Below, one piece after another: positions 10,461-22,390 of a stretch of 64,000 nt of DNA; positions within the stretch are counted from its first letter, which is position 1, and the number at the start of each line of letters is the position of its first letter. The position numbers and the translations under genes were made by a program. The stretch is from Hormiphora californensis (Eukaryota; Ctenophora; Tentaculata; Cydippida; Pleurobrachiidae). The notes under the pieces are model-generated. The model was not told where the DNA came from and ran no database searches. It saw only the letters and a program-made list of their open reading frames with translations. The stretch is taken from contig CM035360.1 of the NCBI GenBank assembly GCA_020137815.1, forward strand, positions 7,571,743 to 7,635,742. The letters run 5' to 3'.

Positions 10461-13400
10461 TTAGTGGAGGACCTTGGTTCGAAGTTGGAATATTCCCAGA
10501 ACTAGTGCAAACAATCCAACTGTGTATACCCACATTACTGCACAGTTCCTGAAGAGAGCGGTTGTTAATTTTGGGTAAAGTAGAGTCTGAAACTTTATTT
10601 CAGGAGGCACAATTTGTTGAGTACCCCCTTAGTCACAAACTGACAACACAAGACAATGCCTCCCACCTGTCGAAGTTGTCCACTGCGTTGGGGTGGTATT
10701 GTTCCAGGTAGACATCTCCACGTGGAAATATACACAGATCACCTGAAGCAGCAAGATACAGATATAGATAGCAAGAAGGATCATACAGCTAGGAACGATG
10801 GCTATTTCTTATCAACTAGACGAACTCTAGAAACTACAGCTCTAGAAATAAAAACACGGCTTAGTCTTGTCAGACTCTTAGTGAGGGTCTCGCGATGAAA
10901 AAGGTATGACCAGTACAAGTAGCCCAGCAAGAATCACATGCTACCTCTATGGTAAGGTGGTGCAGAAGAAGAGGGATTGTTGGGTGCAGCTCCATCTCGT
11001 GCTAGAGACACACAGACAGACGTTTAGCGTGGTGTGATATAGTGTCATTCTATTGATTTCTAGTGACCTCACCTGATTCAGTGTGTGGACAAGTCCAATT
11101 CCAATCCGTTATACTCATTCACCACAGTACAGCTCGCTGGCATACTTGTGGATCATCAGATAGGATAGTAGGTTCAAGTGCTTTGGGAAGGGACTCCACA
11201 CTCCTGCAGGGGGTAGAATTAAGGGGATGTAGTGGGAAGTAGAGGGTGTTTTAAATTCCAAAGCGAAAGGAGGTTTGTTTACCTGACAAGACCGGAAGAG
11301 AGGAGACAGCTGATACTGATAAGTAGAGCACATACAGAATTAGCCAGGGTTGGATCCCCAATGAGCCCCAACATTCCGATCCCAATCAGCTCCCCTGCTA
11401 GGTGCAGGAGGAGAGAGTTGAAATAGAAGAAGACAAACCTAACAACTTGGGGGTTCAGTCCAACAGCCCTGAAACAGTCACAGATTGTAATCAAATCTAA
11501 CAAATGTGCAGCAGCCAAGGGAAGTTTTTACAAAACAAATGGATTGAGGTCCTAGGGAAGGGAATATTTGAGGAACATGACCTGTATGGCGGCGCCATAC
11601 CCCAGATGGGGTCGCGGCGCCAGACAGAACATGACCGAAACATGTCACTACCTACCCTTCCCCCTTACTCAACAATACCTACCAGTAGGTGAAGGTAGAG
11701 AATATGATACTAGCTAGCATTGCAAAAGGTACAATGTGTGCTATGTAGGTCAGTAGGAACATCCAGCTACGATAGAATCCATCCCTGCTTTCCCTGTAGT
11801 ACATGTCCCTCATTGCAGGGAACAGGGCTATCGCATTAAACATACCTGGAGGGAAAGGGTGGGGATTGATAGAGTGAGGGCGAGGTAGAGTGGGGTTAAT
11901 GGGATGAGGGGGAACTACCAACACGTCCAATGCATAGAGGAGACACCATTGAGTGAAATACAATCCAACCGGCGACCAGGTACCTACCAATAAATATAGG
12001 TCCACAGCTGATCTCATATAGGAACCCAACTCTATCCTGCATACTACTCTGGCTGCTACCAATACGGAAAAAGAAGGCAAACATGAAGAAGCCAAACAGG
12101 AATAGTTGGGATAGTCGCATTGTGAGAGCCGAGGAGTCCCGAGATAGGTTTAGTTGTAGACGCTGAATCATTCGTCTCATCACCTAATGGGGGACAGTTT
12201 GGAATCTGTGAGTTGAGACGTGTGTGACAACAATGGATGGTCTTCAGAAAATATAATCCGTTTTGTTGTTCTATAGATCACTGATAAAGTGTCCCTCCCA
12301 TATTTCTCCCTCCCATAATTGTACCTCGTGTTTTGATGGTTTGCTTCTAAAGAAGACAACATTTTCCCGTGGCCCACTTTTCCAGAACTCTATTTGTTTC
12401 TTAGTTTCACTGTGTATTGCACTGGTTATGAAACCCCTCTTTAATGACTCAACGCTGTCTGTTGTCTTCAGTTGACTAGTTTCACTCCTGGAAAAAGAAG
12501 GGGACATGTGTATTAGTGTCTATGCTGGTGGATACCACCATACTAATTCTGTGACGATGTTTTTTGATGAAGTTACCCACCTGAAGTCTATGGTGCCCAG
12601 GTCCACGAAGAAGTCCAGGGGGTTACAGTAGATGGGACAGGGGTAGCCCAGGGTGTTAAAATGTGGAACCATCTCTCTCCCCGGTCCACTGTATACCATC
12701 TCTCCAGAGGAGAGGATAGTGACACCATCAAACAGACGGAACATATCAGATCGGGGCTGAGGGAGAAGGTGGTAGAGAATGGGTCTTGAGAAGGTGATGG
12801 TGATGGTGATGGTGATGGTCTAGAAGGGGTCTTGGTTCTAGATCATGAAGCAGTTCTAGAGATCTGGTCGCCATATCATGTCAGACACATACCTGGTGAA
12901 TGGTGAGAAGGATGGTAACACCATATCCAGCCAGTCTCTTCAGTAGCAGTACCAGGTTATGGGCTGTAAAGGAATCCAGACCTGGAGGGGACAGGAGGAG
13001 TATTAATTAGGGGTATTACCCGGGGTAATTAAGGGATAGTTTGTGGGCCCAAGTTGGTAGTTTGTAACCACTGAGGGACACCATAGTAGAGGTTATTTGG
13101 TTCACCTAATCTGTGAGCTAACCAATACCTGTGGTAGGTTCATCTAATAGTAGGACACTAGGAGCGTTAACTAACTGCACACCAATAGACACCCTCCTCC
13201 TCTCACCTCCACTAATACCCCTGTTGTGCTCATTTCCTACACGTGAATCTGCCACGTGGGATAAACCCAGTCTGTCTATCACTGTCTGTACCTGGGATGG
13301 TATTTAGGATAGAGGTGAACCATTCAGCTGCAAAATAATACACGTGCATGGTGTCCTGTGTGATCTGTGTGTCTCTATTCATATCTCACTGAGTGCTGCA

Positions 13401-16400
13401 GTTAGATATGGGCTAATTGCCAAAGTGTAAAATGCGAATATCACATGCGCCTTGCAATTTGTCCATTTAGTCTCAAACACTGATAATCAGGTCACTGCTG
13501 TACTACTGTCAAGAACACACACAATTTGTCATCAATTGCCTGACAACTTAAGATAATTAACAGTTTTGGATAACCCCACTCACCCTCTCTTCTTTAGAAC
13601 CATCGTCCTCACAAAGTGTAAAGTGAGCCACAAACATTAGTGTCTCCCAGACAGTTAGATTTGGCAACATGTGATCGTGCTGAAAATAGGAGTCGTTAGT
13701 TTAGGGAATCATCATCATCTGGTAGTCACGCTTTACTAGGCCTCCCTTCTCTCATCTCCCAGTTGTTCTAGAGAGGACTGGTTTATGACGTCCTGAAGTT
13801 TTCCCAGTGAATCGTAAGTGTAAATTAGAGTCACGACACATAGCTCCTGTTATTCTCCCTCCCTTTGATAATGTTTTCAAGATTACGTTTCCTCTTTTTC
13901 TTTCTCTAACACAATTCTTTTATGCACACTAACTAGTAACTAAATCTCTTCTTTCCTCACTAAGCTAAATCACTAAATTACTGCCATATATGGCATCTAT
14001 ATATCTCCCAGCCACAATGCTTGTTTACCCCAACACCAAGTCTCTCTGTGTTTTTAGTGTGACCTGTGTACAATGTATACACGCCCTGTCACACTGTCTT
14101 GGCCGGTTAGTGTATCACTTTAGTTCAACTTCCGACTGTAATACGCCCCTCCCACTTTCCCACCGTCAAATCTCTCTTGCGTGCCGTGTTCTTTAGTGCT
14201 TCTTCAGTGTAGTTTTATATGGAGCTCTGCGTTTCTGGCTGCGTTTTTGCAGCACAGTGTTGACAATGGAATTCAGTAATTTTAGCTCACCCTCCATTAA
14301 TTGCTGAGGTAGAACAGTGGAAGAGAGAATTGAGTTTGCTGCTAAATTGTGTGTGCTACTATTTGTAGAGTATACACAATACCAATAATACCGTGTGCTT
14401 TTTGACGGTGTATTACCATTGTGATCTGCCTGGGTCGCTAAATAGATTACACGATTTGAACTATCTAGATGGACCCACCTCTAGAGCCTCGGGGCCTAGT
14501 TCTCCTTCTAGTCAAAGTAGTTCCTATTACAAGCTATCGATATTAGAAACTTGTTATTCAATCATACAGCTGGTTTTATAATAACCCTTTTCTGTCTTTA
14601 GTTTGCTCATTGTGAAATGCCTCCTGTTATATAAGATGGAGCAACCTCCTATCCTGAATGGAACATTTTTTAAAAAGTGCCAGGTTAGTTCATAACAACC
14701 ATATTTGTCACGTGATGCCCATATATGGTGTTTGACATCATCATACCCAAATATGGTTGTTTCCAGGTTGGACTCCGCTACAAGCCTCGCTGGTGCAAGC
14801 TCTATCTGGATCGTTTAGAAGTCTACACAGAGAACGGTAGATCACACAAAGTTACTGTTCCTACTGCTGATATAGTTGTCTGTGAGAGATGTGAGGAGAG
14901 GTTGGCGGGGATGCCCGATGTGTTAGGTATAGGATACCGCAGCAAGTATGGGATCATGTACTATCTGTATCTAGCAAGTGAGGACCTAACCACTACGCTA
15001 CAAGACCAGATCAGGCACCTGATGGAGGGGGACGAGAGGGTGCTGAGTCCCACCTACCACCCTGGTGTATTCATGTCTAAACACTGGAACTGCTGTTTGA
15101 AGGAGGGAGGGGAGGACCCAGGGTGTACTAATGTCCCTGTTAACCAGTTCACCATGCTGAGGAAGATGTCTAGTAGAGGGGAGCTGCTTGGAGGGGGAGG
15201 AGGGGAGAAGAGGAGTAGGAAGGCAACACTACCTGCCCTTGAAGCACATCTATTTGATGAGGATGGGTTGTGGTGAGAGAGAGAGATCTGTAGTACTAGA
15301 ACTATACTATTACTATACTAATACAGGAAGAGGAATCAATGTTCTGGTTTTATCATTTTGGAGGTCACCAAAAGTGGCATGAATGATCTCAGGTGCAGAT
15401 GAACTGAATCTTGGTTTTGTTTTAGGGAAGCCGGAAGAGGAGGGAAAGATACTAATTGTTTGTAAAAATGTTTATAACACGATGAACATTTGCTAGGAAC
15501 TTTAGGTCTAGTTTGTTGAATTTTGTTTTTTAGCTGGAATACTCTTTTTAAAAAGTAAAACCTCCAATACGTGTGTTTCTCGTATTAAAATGACAGTTTA
15601 TTTCAACACTATCAGGCGAGATAAAGAGTCTCCCGTTCTACTTGTTGTTATCATACCATTTGAAACCCTACATAGCCTTAAACCTCAACCTTCAATTTAC
15701 TAATCCATAAGACCCCTCGACTCTTGAACCGATCATCCCGCGGAGACAGTAAGGACAGTACCCAAGATCACCACAGTGCTCAATATTCCCGAGACACTAC
15801 AATCTACAGTGTGTAGATTCTACACACAACTATAACACACCTGTAAGACGTAGCCACTGTTGTGTTTGATCATGCTAGGGGTACACTCAGTTCCATTTAG
15901 TAGAATGTCACCAGTAACATCAGATCCAGAGATACTTCTATTACTTAACACATCCAGTAGGGAGGTCTTACCTGAACCTAGTTGAGGGAGAAATATTATT
16001 AGGATAAGTTAGAGGTCCAAAGGGAGTGGGGAGAGAGAGATTGGGGATATGGGCAAGAGTGGGAAGGAGTATGAAACGAGAGAATCTGAGATGTGAGGGG
16101 GAGTAGAACGATCGTGACCCATTATATTTTAGTACCTGAGTTACCCATGATTGCCATTAAAGTCCCATCAGGGACATGCAGGGTAACCTTACTTAGAATA
16201 TTCCTCTTTTCACATCTCAACCTGGAAATGGAGATTGCCATGGTGACGAGATATGCTAGCTACCATATATCGCGCATGAGAGGAGATATGAGACAAAATG
16301 TTACCAAATATGGTCACACTGAATACGCAATCTTACCTCCATGATGGTGCTGTAGGGACGGAGTAAGAGAGGGCATCTACAGAGAGGGACTTCCTGGTTA

Positions 16401-16591
16401 CTACATAGGGAGCAAAGTCACCATCATCTTCTTCTGGAGGCTTCTCATAAAACTAGGAACAAAGGAAGGGAGGGTGTCATGTTGAACTAGGGGAGAGGGG
16501 GAGAGGGAAGAGAGGGGGAGTGTTCAAACAGTCCAGATTCGGCTTAACTCACCTCGTATAGATACTGGTCCTCTCCAGATTTCATTCCCAT
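10461..16591 (-). CDS. ABCG5: ABCG5-type (sterolin-1) half ABC transporter
   Basis: The ABCG half-transporter order is intact: nucleotide-binding domain, then six-helix membrane domain. Reading from the start: Walker A as GNSGSGKTS split by an intron (about 15975-16140), a Q-loop region with NLTVWETL (about 13600-13680), signature [13 protein letters not shown], Walker B with LLLDEP, and the H-loop in TIHQPR (12720-13240). The membrane segments follow (10461-12180). Similarity in order and wording is closest to human ABCG5, including the GYPCP and QDRVG stretches. ABCG5 exports sterols as an obligate partner of ABCG8 in mammals; no ABCG8-like gene is in this window. Start chosen at the first ATG after an AG acceptor at 16613. 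The exon at about 11078-11215 shows two one-base frame breaks, near 11090-11105 and 11121-11135, relative to conserved KYASE / VVNEYNGL / TCP words; a real defect or assembly error. The last exon encodes a hydrophobic helix ending at 10461. A separate gene is nested in the intron between about 13690 and 15835. Confidence 0.88.
14636..15276 (+). CDS. Stand-alone PH domain with Btk zinc motif (Tec-like N-terminal module)
   Basis: Exon 1 (14636-14683) encodes 16 residues and joins in phase to exon 2 (14767 onward). The product has the start of a PH domain ([29 protein letters not shown] region), PH strands, and a full Btk motif. That motif is H, ten residues, CC, nine residues, C (HPG...[12 protein letters not shown]), which matches the zinc-binding spacing of BTK exactly. 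Tec kinases and GAP1-type RasGAPs carry PH-Btk modules at membranes rich in phosphoinositides. Here no SH3, SH2, kinase or RasGAP region follows. The frame stops at 15276 (185 residues) or splices from a GTGAGA donor at 15273 into short exons near 15328-15392 and 15426 that end within about 35 codons. It lies on the opposite strand inside an ABCG5 intron. An AG acceptor sits 37 nt before the ATG (14599). Confidence 0.8.
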
Positions 16592-16951
16592 TACACTAAT
16601 AAAGCCATTCTGCTAAACAAAGTTAAAACTTACAAGTTAGTTATTTACAGGGGAATACTAAAAACGTTGGGGTTCCGGGTTGATCATGTGGTGGGGGGGG
16701 GGGTCTGGGTTAGGATAGGTCATGAATAACACAGGTGATTTCTGTAAAGTCCCTCATTTGATGTCTTACAAAACACTTGTTGAGTAAGGAATAACAACCA
16801 TTCCTTACTAAACACAAACAACAAACCAACATACAAACTAACACGACAAAACACAATTACAGAAGTCCCTAATAACTGACACGTGACAAATTCTATAGTC
16901 CACAATAATAAGGTCCAAACCCGAACCCAAAAAAGAACGTCATCCAGTGGT

Positions 16952-19900
16952 TTAATTGTTGGACTGTTCAGCAGGTCTAGTATAGACAGGACACGCCCCA
17001 TTAAGTACTGTATCACTGGTTATTAGCACATGAGATATATCAGATCCGGGTACCTCAAACATGGCCTCCAATAGTGTCGTCTCTACTATAGACTTGAGAG
17101 CTCTGGCACCTAGGTTAGGGGGATACATCATGGTGAGTGGTGAAATCAAACTATTGCTGGAATTGAACCAGTGACAATCGAATGCCGGACTGCCCCCAGG
17201 CCCCATCACAAATACAGAAATCCAGAAAATGAGTATGTAACCCAATCTTCTCCCCACTCTACCTGTCTTTTTGCAGAATGCCATCTCGGCAATGGCTGCC
17301 AGGGCATCCTCTGTGAACTCAAGCTGGCAGTTATTGAGGGACATCAGATCGGTTAGCTGTGAGATGACCCCCCTCTCTTTATCCTTTGCTATCACCATGA
17401 GATCGTGCTGTGGGAGGAGGGTGGGTTATTGTCTTGCTCGACCCTCTCTCCATGTCCCCAGTAGTAACACAGAGCACTAGTAACTAGGGGTGCTACTAGT
17501 AGTAACACTAAAAGGTACCTTAGTAAGGGAGTGGAGGGTGGTAAGGATGGGGATCCTGCCTGCTAACTCTGGTATCATACCATAATCCAGGACATCTTTC
17601 GGTTCAACCTGTCGGTGCAGAATCAGGGGGTGAAGAGAGAAATCATATTTTAGGAGTAGAAGATACGCCTAATCTAGGAACATCTCTACCCTATAGTGAG
17701 AGACAGTATATCTTAGGTACCTGGTCTAGTAGTGCATCCCGTGCTTTGTTCTTCTCTTCAGTCTCCTTTATCTTTGCTAACCTCTCCGTTCTCTCTGTAT
17801 CATCCAATGTTTCACCTGATAAAGTGAGAAAGGAACACCTTTTTAGCTGTGAAATCCTATTCAGGTCGATTTTTGATCCACCGAAATAAAATGCGTGTGA
17901 TCCACACAAGTCTACTTCTAGAAACTAACCGAATGATGATGAGAGAGGTCTCTTTCCAGGGGGAGGAAGAGAGGAGGTGGCGGGGGTTCCAAAACCAAGA
18001 GATTTACTGGATGTTCTTCTTTTGACTATCTGGTCCAGCCCTATAAAGGCTCCAGATGCCAAAAACAGGATATTACGGGTATCAATCTGGAGAAATAAAG
18101 GATGATTAGTAATTGGTTAGTGCAATAAGTTCTGCTAGAGCTGTTAGTTAGGAACACAAGATGACCACAACTACTAATGAAAGGACTAGTTCATGAACTA
18201 GATACCTGATGACTCTTGTTCTTTGCTTTATCGTTCACAGTAACTTTAGTACCCTCTATAATCTTCAGGAGACTCTGTTGTACCCCCTCCCCACCAATAT
18301 CCTTACCACCGTGCTTGTTCCTCTTACTTGCCAACTTGTCAAGCTGTTAGGATACAAATGTTAGGAATAGGAGGATTTGTAATAGCATAGGCAGAGGTAC
18401 AAATATCAGCAAATCAGGTGAAGGGAAGAATGGGAAGATAGTGAGTGGTATGGGTTTCATGATACCACATCGACCATTAATAAAGTCCCTGTCTCCTGCT
18501 TACCTCATCTAGTACAATGATTCCCTGTTCAGTTCTCTCCACACTCTGACCTGCTGTCTGCCACAACCTCATTATCACACTATCAACATCCTCACCTGAT
18601 AGAGAGGGATATTATTGTGAAGGGTTTAGGGTAGTAGCGGGTCTGTTCGGCACTTTAAGTGCCTTCGGCCCGGTGTGAGAGCTGACAGACGAGGAACATG
18701 TCAAGGAGACATGGGAACGATAGAATCCAGGAACAACAATGTGTCCACCCCGTCCCCACCTACCCACATATCCAGCCTGGGTAAGTGAGGTACAGTCACA
18801 CACCACCATTGGTACATCTAGTAGCTTGGCTGCCATCTGGTACAGATACGTCTTACCTGGACAGTGGTTCTTGGTTAGTTAGTTCTGGGTTAGTTACTGA
18901 TTAGTTGCCACGGTAACAAGGTAAGCTTTGAAAGTAACTCGATCTACACTCGAGTCTCGACACGACCCAAAGTGGAGGGTTTGTGATTCACATGCAGTAC
19001 ATACCACATCCAGTAGGCCCTATAACTAGGATGTTGCTCTTGTCTAGTCGGGGTGTATCTTCACTAGACCCCTCAGGAGTTGTCAGAGCGTGGAGTCTCT
19101 TGTAGTGGTTATACACTGCTACTGACAGAATCTTCTTAGCTTTATCCTGACCTTGTACAAACCTAGTGGGGGTAGAAGGATTAGAGATGAGAGGCCCCCC
19201 CCCCCCCGATGAGAGGGTGAAAAGGTCAAGAGAGTCTAGAAGAATTACTTGACTCTAACCTGTCCAAGTACTCTACAATTTCTCTGGGTGGTGGCGCCCT
19301 TCCCAGACTGTTCTTCTCCATAACATCCTCAGGGTCAGAGGGTTCCTCGTAAGGAGGTGCAAACAACCTTCCTAGCCTTTTATCATCTATACTCTTTATA
19401 TCACCTGGGGGGTGGTAACTTGGTTAGTATGACACAGTGATAGACGACATGAGTATAATAGTGAGACAAACAGGAAAATGATAGTGTCAGGGCCCCTTAC
19501 CCCTGGCGAGATCTTCCAGGAATGCCTCAGTAAGATCAGGATGTTCATCAACCTTTGGATTGTGTAGTACAGTCAACAGACTATCACACTTGTGACACCT
19601 GAAGGGGTGTTAGGGATGTGTGTCAGGGAGTGATTTGGGGGTTCACTTTTATACTTGAACTGTTGAGAGAGAGTGTGAACACCACAGCTTTAGATAATAC
19701 CTGATATGCCGTTTGGTTCCAGAGAATTTGCAGTAGAACATTATTAGAGAGTTACACTTTGGGCAGCTGAATTTAACTTTGTCACCTCCCCTGCCCCCTC
19801 CTCCCTGCCGGGGCATTGCCAGCGCTGCACTGAACTGCACATCCCGCTGTAAACTGAAATAGTGGGGTCACGTGACATGCCCATATATGAAAGTGAGGAA

Positions 19901-20001
19901 TACCAAATATGGGATGTAACTCACCATATCTGTTGTCTGGGTTTTTGAAGTCTGGCAAGGTTGGGGACATGGCGTCTCACACTGGATAATGTCCTATGCA
20001 T
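16952..20001 (-). CDS. CLPX: Mitochondrial ClpX-type AAA+ unfoldase
   Basis: ClpX unfolds proteins for the ClpP protease in the mitochondrial matrix. The exons give the family order: an Arg-rich N-terminus typical of a matrix-targeting peptide ([11 protein letters not shown]), a four-Cys zinc-binding segment (CPKC ... CHKC, about 19550-19790), Walker A GPTGCGKT (about 18850-19030), the pore-loop word QAGYVG (about 18770), Walker B LDELDK (about 18350-18510), [10 protein letters not shown] (about 18040), and a C-terminal small domain with [12 protein letters not shown] and [11 protein letters not shown] (16990-17120). I chose the ATG at 20001 rather than the internal one at 19970 because its frame joins the zinc-domain exon in phase and supplies the presequence. 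An AG acceptor lies 2 nt upstream. The gene starts only 126 bp after the stop of the TDRD3-like gene. No frame break was noted. Confidence 0.92.
17150..17180 (-). other. Isolated tRNA T-arm-like sequence in a CLPX intron
   Basis: On the minus strand the intron between the last two recognised CLPX exons contains CTGGTTCAATTCCAG. This has the form of a tRNA T-arm and pol III B-box. I could not find a matching A-box, anticodon stem or acceptor stem, so it may be a tRNA-derived SINE relic or chance. It is not called as a tRNA gene. Confidence 0.3.
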
Positions 20002-20127
20002 GGCTAGAAATGATACATGAGTTAGGGCGGGTTAGGATGTTTAGAGTATCAAGAAAGGTAAATACTTGGAATAATTAGTAAAAATATCCAATAAATCGAT
20101 CGATAAAATGTTAATAAATTTAACTAA

Positions 20128-22212
20128 TTATCGTCGATATGAAGATCTTCCTCGTCCGCCAGCCATGTGTGTCTTTCCCTGGTAACTATGGTTACCGCCC
20201 TGGTTACCATGGTTACCACTATCTCTCTGATCTTGGCGGCTGTCCATCTGCCTATAACTAACCCGATCTTGCTCAAACTGATCATCATAGTTCCTCTGAT
20301 CTCTGTCAAAGTTCCAACGCTCGTACTGTTGCTGGGGTCGGTCGTTACCACGTGTCTTGCCACGTGAGTTGTTGTAACCCCTGGTGTCACGTGACTCTGA
20401 GTTGTTGTAACCCCTGGTGTCACGTGACTGTGAGTTGTTGTAACCCCGAGTCCTGTTGTCACGATCATTTCTATCACCTTGGTAACCCCCACCCCCTCCA
20501 CCTTGATTATTATACCGCCGATCCTCATACCCCTGATTCTGCCGCTGGTTCTGCCTATCTTCGTATCTCTGTTCATACCGCTGACTGGACCTCTCCTCAT
20601 GTCGTTGGTTGTATCTCCCATCATCTCTAGACCTATAACTGTTCTCAAATTGACGTGAATCCTGTCTTCTCTCAGGCCGTGAGTCACTATTATTATCCTG
20701 CCTCCTGTAATTACTACTACCAGCACTGCCCCCAGTATAACCACCAGCACTGCTTCCAGAGTAACCACTAGCACTGCCACCACTATTTCCCAAACTGAGT
20801 TGAGCCATGGCACTACTAGCACCATCATCATCATCATAAAGGAGGTGATCGTGGACCTCAAACCCGTCCTCGTCAACCTCAGGGGGGTAGGAAGGAGCAG
20901 CACTATAGGAATTAGGAGCAGCATTATAGGAAATAGGAGCAGCATGGTGGGATGAACCAGAACGGGATGGTGGAGGGTGGGAGGGAGTAACGAATATGGG
21001 GGCAAACCCATCATCTGGAGGCCCTGAATCAGGTGGTGCAGTAGGTTTGGGACCTCCTAGTTCAGGGAAATCCATATCACTGGCTTTGAAGGGTTTGCTG
21101 TGTTGTACTGGTGGTGGTTGGTAACTACCCCTCCTACCTCTCCTACCTCTGTCTCTTGTAGTTGAATCTCGAGAAGGTTTCTCATACATGGCTAGATCAG
21201 GGTCCTGACCCCTTCTTCCCCTCCCTCCCCTTGAATCATCATCATCTCCACGATCAGGGCGATCACCCCGGTCCCTCTTTCCTCTACCTCCGCGAGAATC
21301 TCCACGCCCTCTACTGCTGCCTCCACGAGAATCTCTGGAACCCCTACTACCTCCTCGGGAGCCTCCCCGGGAATCTCCTCCTCTTCCCCGGGAATAGTTT
21401 TCTCGCCCTCCACGGTTACTACTGCTGTGTTCAGTATCACGGTTACCATAGTTACCACGGTTATCCTCTTTATGGTTACCATGGTTACCTGCACTTTCCT
21501 CACTACGATCTGTATCCCGTCTATTCCCTCTATCTGATGATCTACTACCTCGGTAAGAGTCCCCTCCACGACCCCTCTTGCCTCCCCTCCTCTCTGTCTC
21601 CCCTATTGGCTGGTTCTTCTTCCCTGGCCTTGGCTTCTCCTCCCTCACCGGCAGCTCCTCCTCTGTCTCCCTAGTAACCACTGGTTTTACTAAAGCAGGT
21701 GCTTTACCTGACCCAAATGGTACAAATTTAGGGGGTCCACCCACTCCATCCCCACCCTTCCTCTTAGTAATCCCTTCATTCTTCTCTATATTCTCAACCA
21801 GTCTCTCTACTCTCCCTCCCAGGATCTCACAATTACTGGGTGTCAGAAGTAGGAACCCGCCCAACACCTGGACAGTCCCGGTTAGTCTCACCTTGGTACC
21901 AGGGTAACACTTCCCACTGAGGTTCTGGATCGGTGCCAGATTCATTGCAGCACACGTTGTATGTCCGTCACTGAGCGTCAACCTGAACATGCTCTTAGCT
22001 GAGCCATTCTCAGTGCTAATCTTTGTGTGACTGACATCCTTCAATTTCTTGATTTGAACTATCTTGGGCCCGGTTATTGTTGGGATGGAGGGTAGATCAG
22101 CAGGGATCCATTTCTCTCCAATATGGTGCAGATCTGTATCAAGGAGTTCAGAGTGTGATTTCCCTGATACTGAGGGGAGGAGTAGCCATCCCTCAGCGGA
22201 TAGAGGTTTCAT
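20128..22212 (-). CDS. TDRD3: TDRD3-like protein: OB-fold plus long RGG region, no Tudor
   Basis: A single uninterrupted 694-codon exon. Residues about 20-140 match the N-terminal OB-fold/DUF1767 region of TDRD3 (words LDTDLHHIG, PADLPS, LTLSDGH, GTKVRLTG, FLLLTPSNCEILGG, then PPKFVPFG). In animals this region binds topoisomerase 3B. The rest is disordered: an RGG/RG/DRGD-rich stretch at about residues 195-345, a linker with MDFPELGG near 380, an acidic DEDGF...DDDD patch near 445-465, and Gly/Ser- then Arg/Gln/Tyr/Asn-rich sequence to the end. The UBA and Tudor domains of vertebrate TDRD3 are absent here. Likely an RNA-binding partner of TOP3B in ribonucleoprotein particles. Start is the first ATG, with an AG acceptor 12 nt upstream. 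Alternatively another RMI1/TDRD3-family OB protein that gained RGG repeats. Confidence 0.75.
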   Translation of the reverse strand: MKPLSAEGWLLLPSVSGKSHSELLDTDLHHIGEKWIPADLPSIPTITGPKIVQIKKLKDVSHTKISTENGSAKSMFRLTLSDGHTTCAAMNLAPIQNLSGKCYPGTKVRLTGTVQVLGGFLLLTPSNCEILGGRVERLVENIEKNEGITKRKGGDGVGGPPKFVPFGSGKAPALVKPVVTRETEEELPVREEKPRPGKKNQPIGETERRGGKRGRGGDSYRGSRSSDRGNRRDTDRSEESAGNHGNHKEDNRGNYGNRDTEHSSSNRGGRENYSRGRGGDSRGGSRGGSRGSRDSRGGSSRGRGDSRGGRGKRDRGDRPDRGDDDDSRGGRGRRGQDPDLAMYEKPSRDSTTRDRGRRGRRGSYQPPPVQHSKPFKASDMDFPELGGPKPTAPPDSGPPDDGFAPIFVTPSHPPPSRSGSSHHAAPISYNAAPNSYSAAPSYPPEVDEDGFEVHDHLLYDDDDGASSAMAQLSLGNSGGSASGYSGSSAGGYTGGSAGSSNYRRQDNNSDSRPERRQDSRQFENSYRSRDDGRYNQRHEERSSQRYEQRYEDRQNQRQNQGYEDRRYNNQGGGGGGYQGDRNDRDNRTRGYNNSQSRDTRGYNNSESRDTRGYNNSRGKTRGNDRPQQQYERWNFDRDQRNYDDQFEQDRVSYRQMDSRQDQRDSGNHGNQGGNHSYQGKTHMAGGRGRSSYRR

Positions 22213-22390
22213 ATAATGGCGCTACTGGGGAGGGATATTGGGTTAGTAGCCATTCTGAATACTTGTGGTGATATAGCAGTTTACAAAACTTGAAACTTTA
22301 AAAAATCAATCCCTTCACCACCATGAAATGTCCGTGTGTTTGATTGGGATCCGTTTTTATAAATGAAAACACTAAAAACAACCAGCTTCT

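Noticed and set aside
10570-10645. A third ABCG5 frame break near the last exon
   Set aside because: An AG acceptor before GGGGTACTC (about 10634) joins in phase with the preceding donor, so no break is required.
10656-10898. Plus-strand 80-codon frame within ABCG5
   Set aside because: No similarity or splice context; it overlaps ABCG5 introns.
20124-21569. Alternative long frames on both strands across the TDRD3-like exon (296-, 170- and 125-codon)
   Set aside because: Shadows created by biased RGG/Asp codons; only the 694-codon frame has a conserved domain.
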